Shown here: positions 1-11,297 of the stretch, one piece after another | Layout: every line of letters starts with the position of its first letter | Numbering within the stretch: the first letter of the stretch is position 1 | Source: Straminergon stramineum | Taxonomy: Eukaryota; Streptophyta; Bryopsida; Hypnales; Calliergonaceae | NCBI GenBank assembly: GCA_963920665.1 | Contig: OY987265.1 | Location: forward strand, 9,615,001 to 9,679,000 | DNA length: 64,000 nt | Direction: 5' to 3' | Notes under the pieces: generated by a model | What the model saw: the letters and a program-made list of their open reading frames with translations, nothing else | What the model was told of the DNA's origin: nothing | Database searches by the model: none | Position numbers and translations under genes: made by a program

Positions 1-807
1 ACAATAATGATTATTTGGATTTGCTTTCTTTGCCACGGAGCGAGCGTTTCTTCTTCTTGGACCCTAGAACACTACCACACTAGGGCTATTGATCATGATG
101 AAATTTTCAACGTTGAATTGGCTTACAAGCCTCAAAAGTAACTACTGTATTTTATAATCCTAACTTCTCTCCTAAGACTATAGATATCATTTTGTTTTGC
201 CATTTTTTCTTTATCTCAATGATTGTTATAGTATCAAAGACTGAGTACAAAATGATTTTCCTTAAAAAAGAAAAGGTAGACTATCGAATCCTTAGAGTCA
301 ATCGCTTATGTTGTATATTCTCTAGCTACGCTCTCACTTCAAAGTTTGGCTTGGTTCCTGAGAGTACAGTATGAAGCAAACTCTGACGTCTAATCAATGC
401 GCCAGAGAATTGCCTTATGAATCCACATTTTTCCCCTTTACCTTTTGATAGTTTATTTAGAGAGTAGATTGTGCAATTTTCCAATTTTTTATTCTAATCT
501 TTAAGCAATTAAAAGTATACTTCACTGTATAAAGAAATTCTCCGCACACTACATGATTATGTTAGTGTAGTGCTACTGTAACAAGCACTTTGATTATTAA
601 TTAATTGATGCAGGTTTCATTGTCGAATTAACATAAGAATAAAGAGACTCCATACCTAGAATGGGTGGTAGCTTGTGACTTTTGTGAGTGCTGACAACGA
701 AAATCAGTGGCCCCTAATCATTTCCTAATAATGAAATTGTACAATATTGAAAGAACTTATTAAGAAGTGCAGAGTTGGTGATGATGAATTGTGGTCATGT
801 GCCACAA
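1..807. other. intergenic DNA left of the copia element
   Basis: AT-rich sequence with no gene I can support. The first 140 bases hold two short open stretches in different frames, possibly the frameshifted tail of something outside the window. I do not recognise them. Confidence 0.4.
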
Positions 808-812
808 ATTTT
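808..812. repeat. left 5-bp target duplication of the copia element
   Basis: ATTTT lies directly before the 5' LTR and again directly after the 3' LTR at 11293-11297. Five bases is the usual duplication for Ty1/copia. The surrounding T-run leaves the exact edge uncertain by one base. Confidence 0.7.
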
Positions 813-976
813 TATTAAATTTATTAGGACAGTTAGGGCTTCATCACTAGATGACTCTTGTCTAGGTTAACGATATTAGGTTAACCTTGTTGTATATAAG
901 CACGAGCTTCACTTTAGATTAATCCATCTATTCAAAGTAGTTGATCACTCGTTGTAAGATTACAACTCTTCCAACA
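813..976 (+). repeat. 5' LTR of the copia element
   Basis: It matches 11129-11292 over its full 164 bp and ends TTCCAACA directly before the primer-binding site. The canonical initial TG reads TA here and GA in the 3' copy, a plausible decay of TG. A TATA-like box lies at 893-900. Confidence 0.88.
893..900 (+). promoter_or_regulatory. TATA-like box in the 5' LTR
   Basis: TATATAAG lies about 77 bp before the LTR end and is conserved in the 3' LTR at 11209-11216. It is probably the former retrotransposon promoter. Confidence 0.5.
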
Positions 977-988
977 TGGTATCAGAGC
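977..988 (+). other. primer-binding site, initiator-Met tRNA
   Basis: TGGTATCAGAGC starts at the first base after the 5' LTR. It complements the 3' end of plant initiator methionine tRNA, the usual Ty1/copia primer. Confidence 0.92.
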
Positions 989-1171
989 ATCATGTCCTTA
1001 AGTCGTCATAGCACACTTTTTTTCCCACTACTACTAGGCTCACTACTAATCATTTCATTTCTTCTCTTTCTTTTTTGAAATCTTAGTCACACAGCAAACC
1101 GTTGAAAAACCTAGATGGCATTGCTAGAGACTAAACCTGGTCAAAATCACAATTTCTTCTTTTCACTAGTT

Positions 1172-4100
1172 TGTAGCAATGGATCCTAGGCTCCTAGTGT
1201 CAGAGATGTTCCAAAGTCCATGAAACTAGTAGGTCCTTCGAACTATGTCATTTGGAGCTACAAGGTCAATATGATACTTATGCAGGAGGGCCTTTGGTGA
1301 TTCATCGAACTTGATAACTTCGCCAATTAGACGGCGATTGATATAGAGACTTCATCAAATACGAGCATGGCCGCCGGAGCACTAGCCGCAATCACAAACT
1401 TACCATTAGGGTCCGATCTCCCAACTCTAGCCATTGTCACTACATCGGCACCTACAATCAACATCAACACAACACAAGACATAGAGCTTCACTATCGAGC
1501 AAGATGAATAATTATATCACTAGTACGAGACTCAATCATCCTTAGCGTCATTCACCTCACTGATCCTCAAGCCATATGGCAACGTTCTAGAAGTATGTGC
1601 GATGTGAGGAGTTCATCACAACGGTTGTCACTAAAGGAGCGTTTTTACTCGTTAAATTTAGTAGAAGGAAAATCGATAGAAAACCACTTGTAGGAGATAA
1701 ACTTGTTTGTCACACAGTTAGCAAACTTATAGATCCTTACCGCAAATGAGGACCTAGTCGATCTGACACTCAACAACCTACCCAAAAGTTGGTCTACTTT
1801 TAGACAAATACAAAGAGGCAGAGAGCATGTACCTTCATTTCTAGAGCTCGAGGGCTTATTGCTTCAAGAGGAACTGAGCCGAACTTGAGAATAACACCGC
1901 GATGAGATAGAAGACGTCAATCTTGTCAAGAACCACCTAGCAACTAGGAATTCCCGTGGCATCCAGCAATCTTCTTGAGGACGTCCCAACCAAGGACAAA
2001 ACACCTCTTACAACAATCGTTCTCCAATGACAGAGTAGTAGACACACGCTACAATCAGCCATTTAATTTTCTCCCACAAATGTGGCAAAGAGGGACACTT
2101 CGCTTGGGACTATGCGAGAATTACCCTGGAGGAACACATCAAAACAATGCAACTTCAACTCAACCACATGCAACATCTGTGACCCCAATAACAATGATGA
2201 CTACAACAACGACTCTGACTCCGATCCTGCTAATCCACATGTTCAAGCTTGCATAGACACCTTCCCAGACAATCTAGATGTTCACAAAGTCGTCAACACT
2301 TGTGTGGTCTCTGAGGTCACCGAAGAGGAATGGTTCCTTGACTCTGGGGCCTCATCCCATGTCACTAGTAATGCACATCTACTTAGTAACATCATCCCAT
2401 TAATCAAGCATATATGTCCCTCATGTATCATAGGCAAATTACCATGTGATAGAATACCCAAGAAATAGACAACACACACAATTAGAAACCTTCAACTTGT
2501 TCACAGTGACCTTTGTGGACCCATGCCTATTCCTTCACAAAATGGTAACATGTACATCCTTACCTTTATAGATGATTTCTCTCGTAAGACTTGGCTCTAT
2601 TTTCTCTTTGACAAATCCTAGCCCCTACAATGCTTTAAACAATTCAGAGCCTTAGTAGAAACTCCCACTCAAAAAATTAGTACCCTTCGAACTAATCGTG
2701 GGGGCGAATATGTTTCAACTGCCTTCACATCCTATTCTACAATTCACGGTATCACCCGTTAGCTTATTGATGGCTACTTTCCCCACCAAAATGGGATTGC
2801 AAAGAGAAAAAACCATACTCTCTTAGAAGGTATCTGGAGTGTAGTTACAAGCACACACATCCCTAAGGCTCTCTAGGAGGAACTCGCCAAGATTATAAAC
2901 TACATTCAAAACAAATGTCCTACCAAGGCCCTCAAACTAAAAATACCATAAGAAGCCTTCACCAGTGTCAAACCTCACCTCGGTCATCTACAAGTCATCG
3001 GATGTACTACCTATTGCCACATCCTTCATGCCAAATGCCAAAAATTTGACCCCAAAGCTACACCAACCATTTTGCTCAGCTATGACGAAAACGACAAAGC
3101 TTACAAGTGCTATCATCCTTCCTCTCGAAAAATTCTTATTAGTAGAGGTATTAGGTTTGATGAAAATTGTTTCGCACCCCCTACCCATCAACTCACAGAA
3201 CCTCTTCATGATCCCCTTTTTCTCGAAAACCTACTTACTCTAGTGCACCCCATTGCACCCTTAGCATCCACTGCCAATCCACTTTCTGCTCCTGTAGATT
3301 TTGACTCTACACTTCCTGTACCTTCCCTCGAAGCCACCCCACCTCATCTGTCTCTTTCTTCTCCATCCAACCCTGTTGTTGCACCTTTGCTCCACCCTGC
3401 CCCATTTCATTTTGACTCTGTTGCTCTAGTTTTCACTTCTATTCCTCTCAATCTTCCTCCCCCCCTACTCCTCGATGCATCCCTTGTCCCACCCCCTCGC
3501 CACTCCTAATGTCTTCGCCATCAGAACATCCGCTTAAACAGATATGAACTCTGCCTTTCTACAAACGATTTTAGTATTTACCTACTCACACAAACCCCTC
3601 CTTCCCCACCACCTCTATTAGAACCAGATCAAGACAATATTACTTTCAAACAAGCCAAGAATGATCCTAGGTTGCACAAGGTCATGTAGGAAGAAATGGA
3701 GTCTATCTAGCAAAACCACACATGGGAATTAGACCCATTACTTGTTGGCAAGTGGGCTATCACCTGCAAATGGGTCTTCAAAATTAAACCCGAAATCAAC
3801 GGTTAACCCCCATCAAGAAAGCTAGGCTAGTTGCCCGAGGATTTGAATAGCGTGAAGGCATCGATTTTACAGAGACCTTTGCACATGTTATCAAGTGGGC
3901 CACACTTCGCACAACAATCACCTTGGCTACAACCAAATGATGGGATATACACCATATGGACGTCCGCACTACATTTCTAAATGGACTTTTTAAGGAATGC
4001 ATCTACATTGGGCAAATCCTTGGCTTCCACATTCGTGGACAAGAAAACTTAGTTTGCCGCCTACTCAAATCACTTTACGGGCTTAAACAAAGTCTACGCA

Positions 4101-4738
4101 CCTAGTATGACTGGATTAGCGCCGCTCTCCGTCAAATCGGCCTCATTCAAAGCAAGGTAGATGGGAAGATGTATTACTTGCATCAAGATGCCAAAATCCT
4201 CATATTAATGTTATATGTCGATGATTTGTTTATCACTGGCAACTTCAATACCTTCATTTCCTAGTTGAAGAATTTTCTGAGAATTGAATTCGAGATGAAG
4301 GATCTCGGTCAAATACAACGTTATCTGGGAATTACCTTCGAACGAGTTCTACTTGGTCTCTTCCTCCACCAACAAGATTATGCCATATCAATCTTAGACG
4401 AGTTTGGAATGGTTCATTGCAAACCAACCCCTACTCCTCTATCGGAAGGTCAAATTCTCTACAAATCAACCACCATTACTATTGCCGCTTAATTGACAAA
4501 CTCATCTTCATTACGATCACTGGTCTGAATATTGCCTATGTAGTCATCAGATTCAATAGCTACATGATGCTACCCCAACAAATACACCCTAAAGCTGCTA
4601 ACACTTCTTTAGCTATTTATAGGGAACACTTGATTATGGCATTTTCTACCATTTAGGTGTGTCGATCACTATCACAGGCTACACCGATGTTGATTGGGGA
4701 TCTTGTCCCAACACCAAACGATCTATGGGCGCCTATTG
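1172..4738 (+). pseudogene. copia gag-pol remnant, left part (gag to start of RNase H)
   Basis: No continuous frame survives, but the domains follow in order. Gag-like sequence around 1220-1300 reads KLVGPSNYVIWSYKVNM. A broken CCHC knuckle lies at 2072-2113, with its first Cys now Ser and its last Cys now Tyr. The protease active-site motif DSGA is at 2340-2351. The pre-integrase zinc region (CPSC) is near 2416, and integrase (HSDLCGP, FIDDFSR, NRGGEY) runs from about 2490 to 3170. Reverse transcriptase spans about 3650-4500 with the YVDD active site at 4214-4225. RNase H begins before 4738 (SMGAYC) and is cut there by the 4.1-kb insertion. Most in-frame stops are TAG where the family has Gln or Trp. 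Confidence 0.9.
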
Positions 4739-4767
4739 TGAGCCCCTAATTCGTCACTAGGGGCTCA
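4739..4767. repeat. terminal hairpin of the 4.1-kb insertion
   Basis: TGAGCCCCTA, a 9-base loop, then TAGGGGCTCA form a perfect 10-bp stem at the exact left edge of the insertion. Confidence 0.75.
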
Positions 4768-6496
4768 CTCTTTCTTATTTTTGTATTTTGTCATTTTAAA
4801 TGCACTTTTATATACAAAAAGCCCCCTAAAGAGTGCAGAACCAAAATAGGAATTTCACATTCTAATATAATATTTGGACTAGTTTGAGAATATTATAGCT
4901 AGAATGGCCCAACTACAAGTTGTAAATAGGTTAGAACCCAACTAATCATGGCAAATTGGTCAATTATGAGTGATGGGCGTATTAGGCTCAAAATCCCACA
5001 TAGAAAGGACATCTCTAGGCTAGAATTGGTTGAGGAAACCCTAGTGAGATATAGAGGTCAATTCCCAGAGATAGGTTCTAGTTTCCCCATTCCATCGACA
5101 AAATAGCAGATCCCAAATTTGTTGACTTGCAAATGTTGGAAATACCAAGATGGGACCATAGAAGAATCTAAAGTCCAAGGAGGATAGTTCGGGGTTAAAC
5201 CCATGCTCAAGAACCAATTGCGAAGTCAATTCGCCAAGATTCCCCCTAGTGTGAAAGATTCCTTGACCACCGATAATTAAATGGGGGGTTGGAATTTGTC
5301 CCCCCTAGGCCGATGTGTAGAGTAAAAATATGAGCGTATGCATGTGTCATGGGATCCCATGGGAGGTTCCATGAAAAGTTTCGGAATTTTCTGATAGTCA
5401 GAAGATGTCTTTTTGGATGGTCAATTGCCCAAATCTACAAGGGGAAATTCCTAAATATTCCCTAGGTGGCAGTAAATTCCCTCTAAGAATTAGCATAGCT
5501 TCTTTTATGTTAATGAGCTGCCCCAACAAGTTTCACGACATTCCAATGGATAGAAGTACCCAAACCAACAGCATTCTCTGATAATTCACGAAATTTATAG
5601 TTCATGGTGGGTTTGACCGGCGGAGCGGGAGCATATGAAAGTAGAATGGGGCCCAAGATAGGTCTTTTCTCACTCCCTCGTATCTACTTAGGATCCTAGG
5701 CTAGTTACTTTGGCTAGAAAAGTCAACCTCCAAAAGTTGGGATTCTTCCCAATTTTGGCGTTAAGTTGGTGCTAAGTTTCGCTACAACTTTGAAGGGGGT
5801 TATCCATGCTTTAAAAAGGGCCTTTTGAAGCCATTGGCGCAATCCATTTGTGATTCAAAGTTAATCTCCAAAATTTAGCTTAGCGGGCCAACATAAGATG
5901 AAAACCTTGAGTTTTGGATGAAAATCCAAGAAAATAAGGTTAACTTAGATGAACAAGGAGAGGTGGGTGCTCGGAAAAGAGTATAAAAGGGCACCTCTTC
6001 TCCTCTCTCACCACCCCCTTTTTGTTTAATTGGATCCGTTGGGTTCAATTTATGTTGAAAATTGTGGCATTTTAACCACAAGCCTTGCAACGGTGTTTTT
6101 AGGGCACTTTTTGTTGGGGGGGAGGTTTGAGCATGTGAGGTCTTTTGTGGGTCCCTTGCATCACAAGTGGTTGTAGTACTAACTCTTTCAAGCTTGAGCT
6201 AGGAGGCTTTTTACCTTACCCTATTACTAACCGTCATATGTATTATCTTTGGGGGGCCTTTGTTTGTCACTCTCCTTGTCTTGTTGTTGTACTAACCTTA
6301 GAGCACCCCCCCCCCCTCCCATATGATTAGCAATGCCACTTTGGGGGGTCTTTAGTTGAAGTCCTTAAACATTACTAACCCCAAGTAACTAGCCCCTTGA
6401 GTGTTGAGGTCTCTTTTGGTTCCCCTACTACTAACTTGGCGTTCCTTGGAGGGATTCAAGAGAGGGTAAGGGTTAGTAGGTCCCGCCATAACAACG

Positions 6497-6605
6497 AAGC
6501 TTTGAACCCCCTTGGGATAAAAAGTCCTAGCGGTGTGTAGAAAAGGGGAACCATGGCAAAGCTTTGAATCCCCTTGGGGTGAAAAGCCTTAGCGGTGTGT
6601 TAAAA
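6497..6605. repeat. two-copy tandem repeat, period 62 bp
   Basis: AAGCTTTGAA starts a unit at 6497 and again at 6559. Both units run through a CCTTGGG core to AGCGGTGTGT. Confidence 0.7.
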
Positions 6606-6869
6606 CCACCCCATAGAAGAAAGATGGGCCTCCGCAGTCCCCTACCCGACAAGGCTTAGTTTCCAAAATGCATTAGGAACCAACCAAGGTTTAGGCCCTA
6701 AAAACTAGGGATTAGAGGTCAAGATGAACATGTAGGATAGCTAAGGGAGAATAGAAGGGAGGCCCTCATCCCCACAAACTTAGGCCACCACATGCGAGTC
6801 CTAGAGATGATTTTCTCGAGTCTTTAGGAGTCAACACAAAAATTAGAGAAGAGAAGACGACCCCAACAT

Positions 6870-7015
6870 CCCAGCTAGCACCCCAGCAACCTAAACCTCT
6901 AGCACCTTGGGCCAACACTCTAGCAACCTAAACACCCAGCACCCTGGGCCAACACTCTAGCAACCCAAACACCTAGCACCCTAGGCCAACACTCTAGCAA
7001 CCCGAACCCCCAACA
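6870..7015. repeat. tandem repeat, about 44-bp unit, 3-4 copies
   Basis: Units of the form CTAGCACCCTGGGCCAACAC followed by TCTAGCAACC and AAAC recur in direct order with a few substitutions. Confidence 0.75.
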
Positions 7016-7138
7016 CCCCCAATACCCAAGGAGGGCTTAGGCCAAGTCCTACCAGTTGGGTCGGGTTAGCAGTGATTGAGAACTAGGTCGGCAGGCAATG
7101 ATTGAAAGCTACGGAGGAGGGTCCAAAGATTAAGGAGG

Positions 7139-7340
7139 GGAGCCTATGGATTGATAGGGAAGGGAATCGGTGATTAAGGAAGAGGGTCTAGAGATTAAAG
7201 AGGGGAGATGGGTTGAGAAATCAAGAAGGGAGCCTAGGGATTGACAGGGGAGGAAATCAGTGATTAAAGAGGAGGGTTGAGAGATTAAGAAGGGGGGTCC
7301 AAAGATTAAAGAGGGGAGAGGGGTATCGATGATTGAGAGA
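7139..7340. repeat. purine-rich tandem repeat, about 90-bp unit
   Basis: GGGAGCCTATGGATTGATAG at about 7139 recurs at about 7229 as GGGAGCCTAGGGATTGACAG. Repeated GATTAA(A/G)GAGGGG blocks lie between and after. An open frame on the minus strand here simply follows the repeat. Confidence 0.6.
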
Positions 7341-8885
7341 GGGGATGGGTAGGAAGGACTAGCAGCCAAGGAAGTCTGGGAGGGCCCAAAAAGGAGGCAA
7401 AGGTTGGGGGTCCAGTAGTCGTAGCGAGGGCAAGAGAGAAGAAAAAAATCAGCAAGCCAGAGGTAAGGGAAGAAGGGAAACAACTATCAAAGTCCCCTAT
7501 TGCTCTAACATAGTCTTTGGGACAGGGAATCCAACTCCCCGTCTCCCATAAACCTCACCTTAGTAGAAAAAGTAAGCAAAGAAGAAGTGAAGATGGCGGA
7601 AGGCTAGAAGAATGAGAGAGAGTGACAAGAGGGAGGACAATTTGAAGGTAGGAGTGGAAGTAAATAAGATAGGAGGGGAAATCCTCAAGGCTTATTTAAG
7701 CCCTTAGACTAGAATTAGGTGATCACTATGAGATTAAGTGAAATACGTAAGTAGAAGACATAAGATGTAGGACATAAGAAGTAGCTCAACCTTGGAAGAT
7801 GGTATGACACGTCCTTAAGATTGACTTGGTAGGTAGGAGCGGAGGATAGTTGGGCCACCTAGAGGGTGGAAAGAAAGAAAAGGAAGGAGGAAAGAAATAG
7901 GAATTACCATCGCGTACCCAATGATTAGAATAGTGGTTTGTTGCCTCACAGTGCGGGAGTTTATGGTGGAGGAAGTAGAGCTTCTGGTGGATGCGACCAA
8001 CGACTCAAGTTCCAAGGTATGAGCTAACCCTTTCCAACCTTTCCCTAGGTCCCTAGTTAGAAGCTAGTTACTCGGGCCAAGGCCTACCCCTAGGTCAGAC
8101 CCTTTAGCCTATAAGTAAGTCAAGTCAATTCCAAAGACATAAACTTAAAGAGGGAGGTCGTAGCTTTCCAAAACCCTAATGCATGCCCTAATTGGGTCAA
8201 AATTGAGAAAGTTATCGCCAGATGAAGTTTAGGGGCAAATTGGATGAAGAATAGCTAAACTCTGAATGTAACAAGATAACTAAGTAGGTCAGAGGGAGGC
8301 TAGCAATTGGAGTCCAGAGCTGGAAAGAAAAGTTAATTCCAAATTATAGGTTTAGAAAAATTAGCAGATGAAGTTTAGATAAGGCTTGGTTGAAAATTTC
8401 TTAGGAATCCCCGATCAGATATCAACTCCAAATCTAGGTAGGGGAAATTCTTGTGAACCATCCCTAAAAATTTCGGATCTTTCTGAATTGGGGAGCTAGG
8501 TGCAATCGATGGATGAAGTTTGAAGAACCAAGTAGCGGTCAAACTTCATCCATCCATAACTATAGCTAGGAAGGTCGGATAGGGTCGAGTTTTATGTTTT
8601 TAGAAATGTCACAAGATGATCTAGAGGGTTCTTAGGGTAGTTCTGCCCTGGCACAGGTTCCATCTAAATCATACAATAGGTCATCCATTCAATCGACCAA
8701 AACATTGGAAGTAGATTAAGCAAATCTTGCAAATTTGGGGTCTTTTAGGCACTTAGTAAAAAGATCCATTGCTTGGAAGGCACAGTGGACCATGCTTAGA
8801 CATCCAAAGGTAGGAGTCACTTAGACAAAACCCAAAACCTAGTTGTGTTTGCGAATTACCAAGGGTGGGTAATTTGGTATTCACA

Positions 8886-9310
8886 CCTGTATCTTCACCA
8901 TGGTAGGTGGTCTAATTACTTGGCAAAATAAGAAGCAACTTACAGTCTCATGCTCCTTGACAAAATTAGAATATCATGCCCTTAGCGATGGTACCCAAGA
9001 AATTGTTTGGCTTCATCGACTCCTTCACGAGCTCAATCCACCTACCCCCCAAGCTACCATCACACCCCTCTCTGCACCGAATTACTCTACACCAAAGCAG
9101 GAAAACATTACCATCTACTACTACAATTAAGGTGCAATTAAACTCTCCTATAACCCCATTTTTCATCCCTGGACAAAACACATTGAGATCCATTATTATT
9201 TCATTCGTGAGAGAGTCTTGGAGGGGGAAATCCAACTCAAGTATATTCACACAAATGCACAACTTGTTGATGCTCTTATAAAATCATTAGGCCATATAAA
9301 ATTCCATTAG
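8886..9310 (+). pseudogene. copia RNase H remnant, right part
   Basis: The frame continues the enzyme interrupted at 4738. It reads GLITWQNKKQLTVSCSLTKL, then EYHALSDGTQEIVWLHRLL, the conserved copia RNase H C-terminal half. Degraded tail motifs (ADALIKSLGHIKFH) run to about 9310. Stops and a frameshift follow near 9130. Confidence 0.88.
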
Positions 9311-9726
9311 CACCACAACACGTTGGGATTACACATCCTCGCTAGCCTCAGCAACAAACCACTTAAGTTGCCTTCTCCTATAGAAACCCTAGAACTACAA
9401 TCCTATCAACCCACGGCCTACAACAAATATTTTGTAGCTTCAACTAAGGACTGGAAACTACTATGCTCCGCACCCCTAAATTTGTCACCTCCCTTGAGCA
9501 ATCCTCCCCCCAAAAAATATAACCCAGGCATTTGACCCCTCCTCACAACACAGAATTTATTTCTTGATGCAGCACCCCTGTACATAATGCCTCGTCTCAC
9601 CTACAACCTACTCCCCACCTTAGCTACCATAGGGATTCCTTTGGAAACCAGTGAATTAGGACCCTCGCCTACCTTGCACTCTTCGACTTTATTAGCCTGC
9701 CTCATTAAGACAACATCAACCCAATT
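9311..9726 (+). other. 3' untranslated part of the copia element, before the solo LTR
   Basis: Sequence between RNase H and the solo LTR. It belongs to the host copia element, because its continuation resumes at 10914 after a single CAATT. I see no conserved domain. Confidence 0.6.
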
Positions 9727-10908
9727 TGTCACGACCCTCATCACAAGGCGTGCCCGTGCCACCTTGGTGAGCAAGGGGGACATTGGGGGTGACGCACCAA
9801 GCCTTGCAAGAGATGAGGTGAGAGGGACTAGGAGTCCCGAGCGATCAGAGCGATGTAGCGCTCTGATCCGGACGAATTTGGGGGCGTGTGATACGTGCTT
9901 GGAAAGGTCTTGAGAAGACGCTTCTAGCCGTCCAAAGAACGCGTGATTTGGACTTGCGAGTCAAAAGTTATGGGCGTTCAAAGTTGGGGGTGTCCCGGTC
10001 GCGCCGGGAGCGCCCTGGCCGCGCCGGGAGCGCCCTGGCCGCGCCGGGAGCGCCCTGGCCGCGCCGGGAGTGTCCCAGGCGCGGCGAGAGTGTCCCGAAT
10101 CTTTGGAGGGCGATATCTTTGCGAGTACTTGTCCGAATGGAGCAAGTGAGTAGTCCATCGGCATCTACGCGTCGCGTAGATGTCGAAAATGGGGTCGCAT
10201 GTGCGATTTGGATCCCGGACCGCAAAGTTATGCCGGGTGGAAGTTCGGGAGTCCAAACTAGCGCGAATCGGGAGAAATGGGTGGTCTTCCAAGATGGGGT
10301 GCATCTTGGGGGTTCCCGGTGACCTCTAGTATGGAGGGGGCTGCCGAATCCCGCAGAGAGTACTATGAGGAGGGGTGGTCTCCCTCCTCCCTCCCGGATG
10401 GTGCTATGGTGAGCCTAAGTGGCCCTGAGTGGTGAAGCTAGTGTTGGAGCCTCACCACCACTTGTGTGTTACCATGGAGTGCTTGTGCACTCCTTGATAC
10501 CAGTTGGGTGGTGTCCCACTTCACACTAGGTCATGGTGTGAGTCCCGTTTGGTGAGTCCTGATTAGTGAGTCCCGAAATGAGTTGGGTTGGGCCTAGTGG
10601 AGTTTGGGTCCCCATTCAAGGGCGGTTAGCACCGGGTGGGAGTAGTGCCTCACCGAGTGCTTGGACATCAATGGAAGTTCCGCCCCATGTCATCAAATGA
10701 CATGTCCAATGTCTTGTGGGAGTTAAGTATTGGAAGGAAAGGATTGGAAGTCACGGAGGAATGGGGAACCCCGTGACTTGAGTTGGAACCTAACATTGTG
10801 GGTGCGTGGCATGTGCAGTGTTAGGAGAGCGTGAACCTTAGTGGCACTAAGGTGTTAAGTGTTTGGAAAGTGAGCTTAAGGTGATAAGTGTTACTAAGGG
10901 GCGCGACA
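9727..10908. mobile_element. solo LTR, Ty3/gypsy type, nested in the copia element
   Basis: A 1182-bp unit starts TGTCACGACCC and ends GGGGCGCGACA, imperfectly complementary ends with the LTR hallmark TG...CA. The flanks are perfect direct CAATT at 9722-9726 and 10909-10913. There is no internal region, primer site or ORF, so it is a solo LTR left by recombination. TGTCAC starts are typical of plant gypsy LTRs, so the superfamily call is an inference from the terminus. It is far more GC-rich than its surroundings. Confidence 0.88.
10001..10080. repeat. GC-rich tandem repeat in the solo LTR, 20-bp unit, 4 copies
   Basis: GCGCCGGGAGCGCCCTGGCC repeats exactly at 10001, 10021 and 10041. A fourth unit at 10061 diverges in its second half. 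Several short ORFs over it in different frames are by-products of the repeat. Confidence 0.93.
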
Positions 10909-10913
10909 CAATT

Positions 10914-11128
10914 GAAGCAACCCTTTGCCAACTAGAACAAAAAAGCACACATCATCCATATTGCCAGCCTTGCAAGCAATGCGTCCCCAATATACTCCCG
11001 CATCGCCCTCAATCATTGTCTTCCTACAAACGCCATCTTCCTTCAACTCCTATGCATAACCAAAATCTCCCCGATTCTCCAAGCTATACAGATTCTTCTC
11101 CTAATCCAATCTTCAATTGAGAGGGGGG
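10914..11128 (+). other. copia 3' region and polypurine tract
   Basis: Continuation of the host copia element after the solo LTR. The purine run GAGAGGGGGGG at about 11119-11129 abuts the 3' LTR and serves as its polypurine tract. Confidence 0.75.
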
Positions 11129-11292
11129 GATTAAACTTATTAGGATAGTTAGGGCTTCATCACTAGATGACTCTCATCCAAGTTGACAATAGTAGGTTAA
11201 CCTTGTTGTATATAAGTATGAACTTAACCTCAGTTTAATCCATCTACTCAAAGCAATTGATCACTTGTTGTAAGATTACAATTCTTCCAACA
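11129..11292 (+). repeat. 3' LTR of the copia element
   Basis: Full-length direct match to 813-976 (164 bp each). It is preceded by the polypurine tract and followed by the ATTTT duplication at 11293-11297. Confidence 0.88.
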
Positions 11293-11297
11293 ATTTT

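Larger units (their letters stand above)
4739..8885. mobile_element. 4.1-kb insertion of unknown class inside copia RNase H
   Basis: Copia RNase H breaks after SMGAYC at 4738 and resumes at about 8891 with IFTMVGGLITW, so this segment arrived later. It starts TGAGCCCC and ends near TTCACA. A 10-bp-arm hairpin (TGAGCCCCTA and TAGGGGCTCA) is at its left edge. No clear target duplication remains: only TGT is shared at the two junctions. I find no paired LTRs, no poly(A) tail, no convincing ORF and no recognisable protein motif. It holds three tandem-repeat blocks (6497-6605, 6870-7015, 7139-7340). It could be a large non-autonomous retroelement derivative or another non-coding transposon. Confidence 0.65.
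813..11292 (+). mobile_element. degenerate Ty1/copia retrotransposon with two nested insertions
   Basis: Two 164-bp direct repeats (813-976 and 11129-11292) enclose a primer-binding site, decayed gag and pol, and a polypurine tract. Domain order protease, integrase, reverse transcriptase, RNase H identifies copia rather than gypsy. Subtracting the insertion at about 4739-8885 and the solo LTR at 9727-10908 leaves about 5.1 kb, normal for copia. By my count the LTRs differ at about 22 of 164 sites, mostly transitions, so the insertion is old. Many in-frame stops and frameshifts make it non-functional. Confidence 0.93.

Noticed and set aside
1..140. Possible 3' end of a gene at the window edge
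   Set aside because: Two open pieces lie in different frames, neither with a recognisable family or splice signal.
4739..4767. Helitron end suggested by the hairpin
   Set aside because: No CTRR after the hairpin on either strand, and no TC start at the other end.
7130..7483. 117-aa minus-strand ORF
   Set aside because: It reads through purine-rich tandem repeats and encodes low-complexity Ser/Pro/Leu sequence.
4739..8885. LTR retrotransposon
   Set aside because: The first and last kilobase do not match each other and no primer-binding site follows a plausible LTR end.
9888..10322. Overlapping long ORFs on both strands
   Set aside because: They cover the GC-rich solo LTR and its 20-bp tandem array; open frames there follow from repeat composition.
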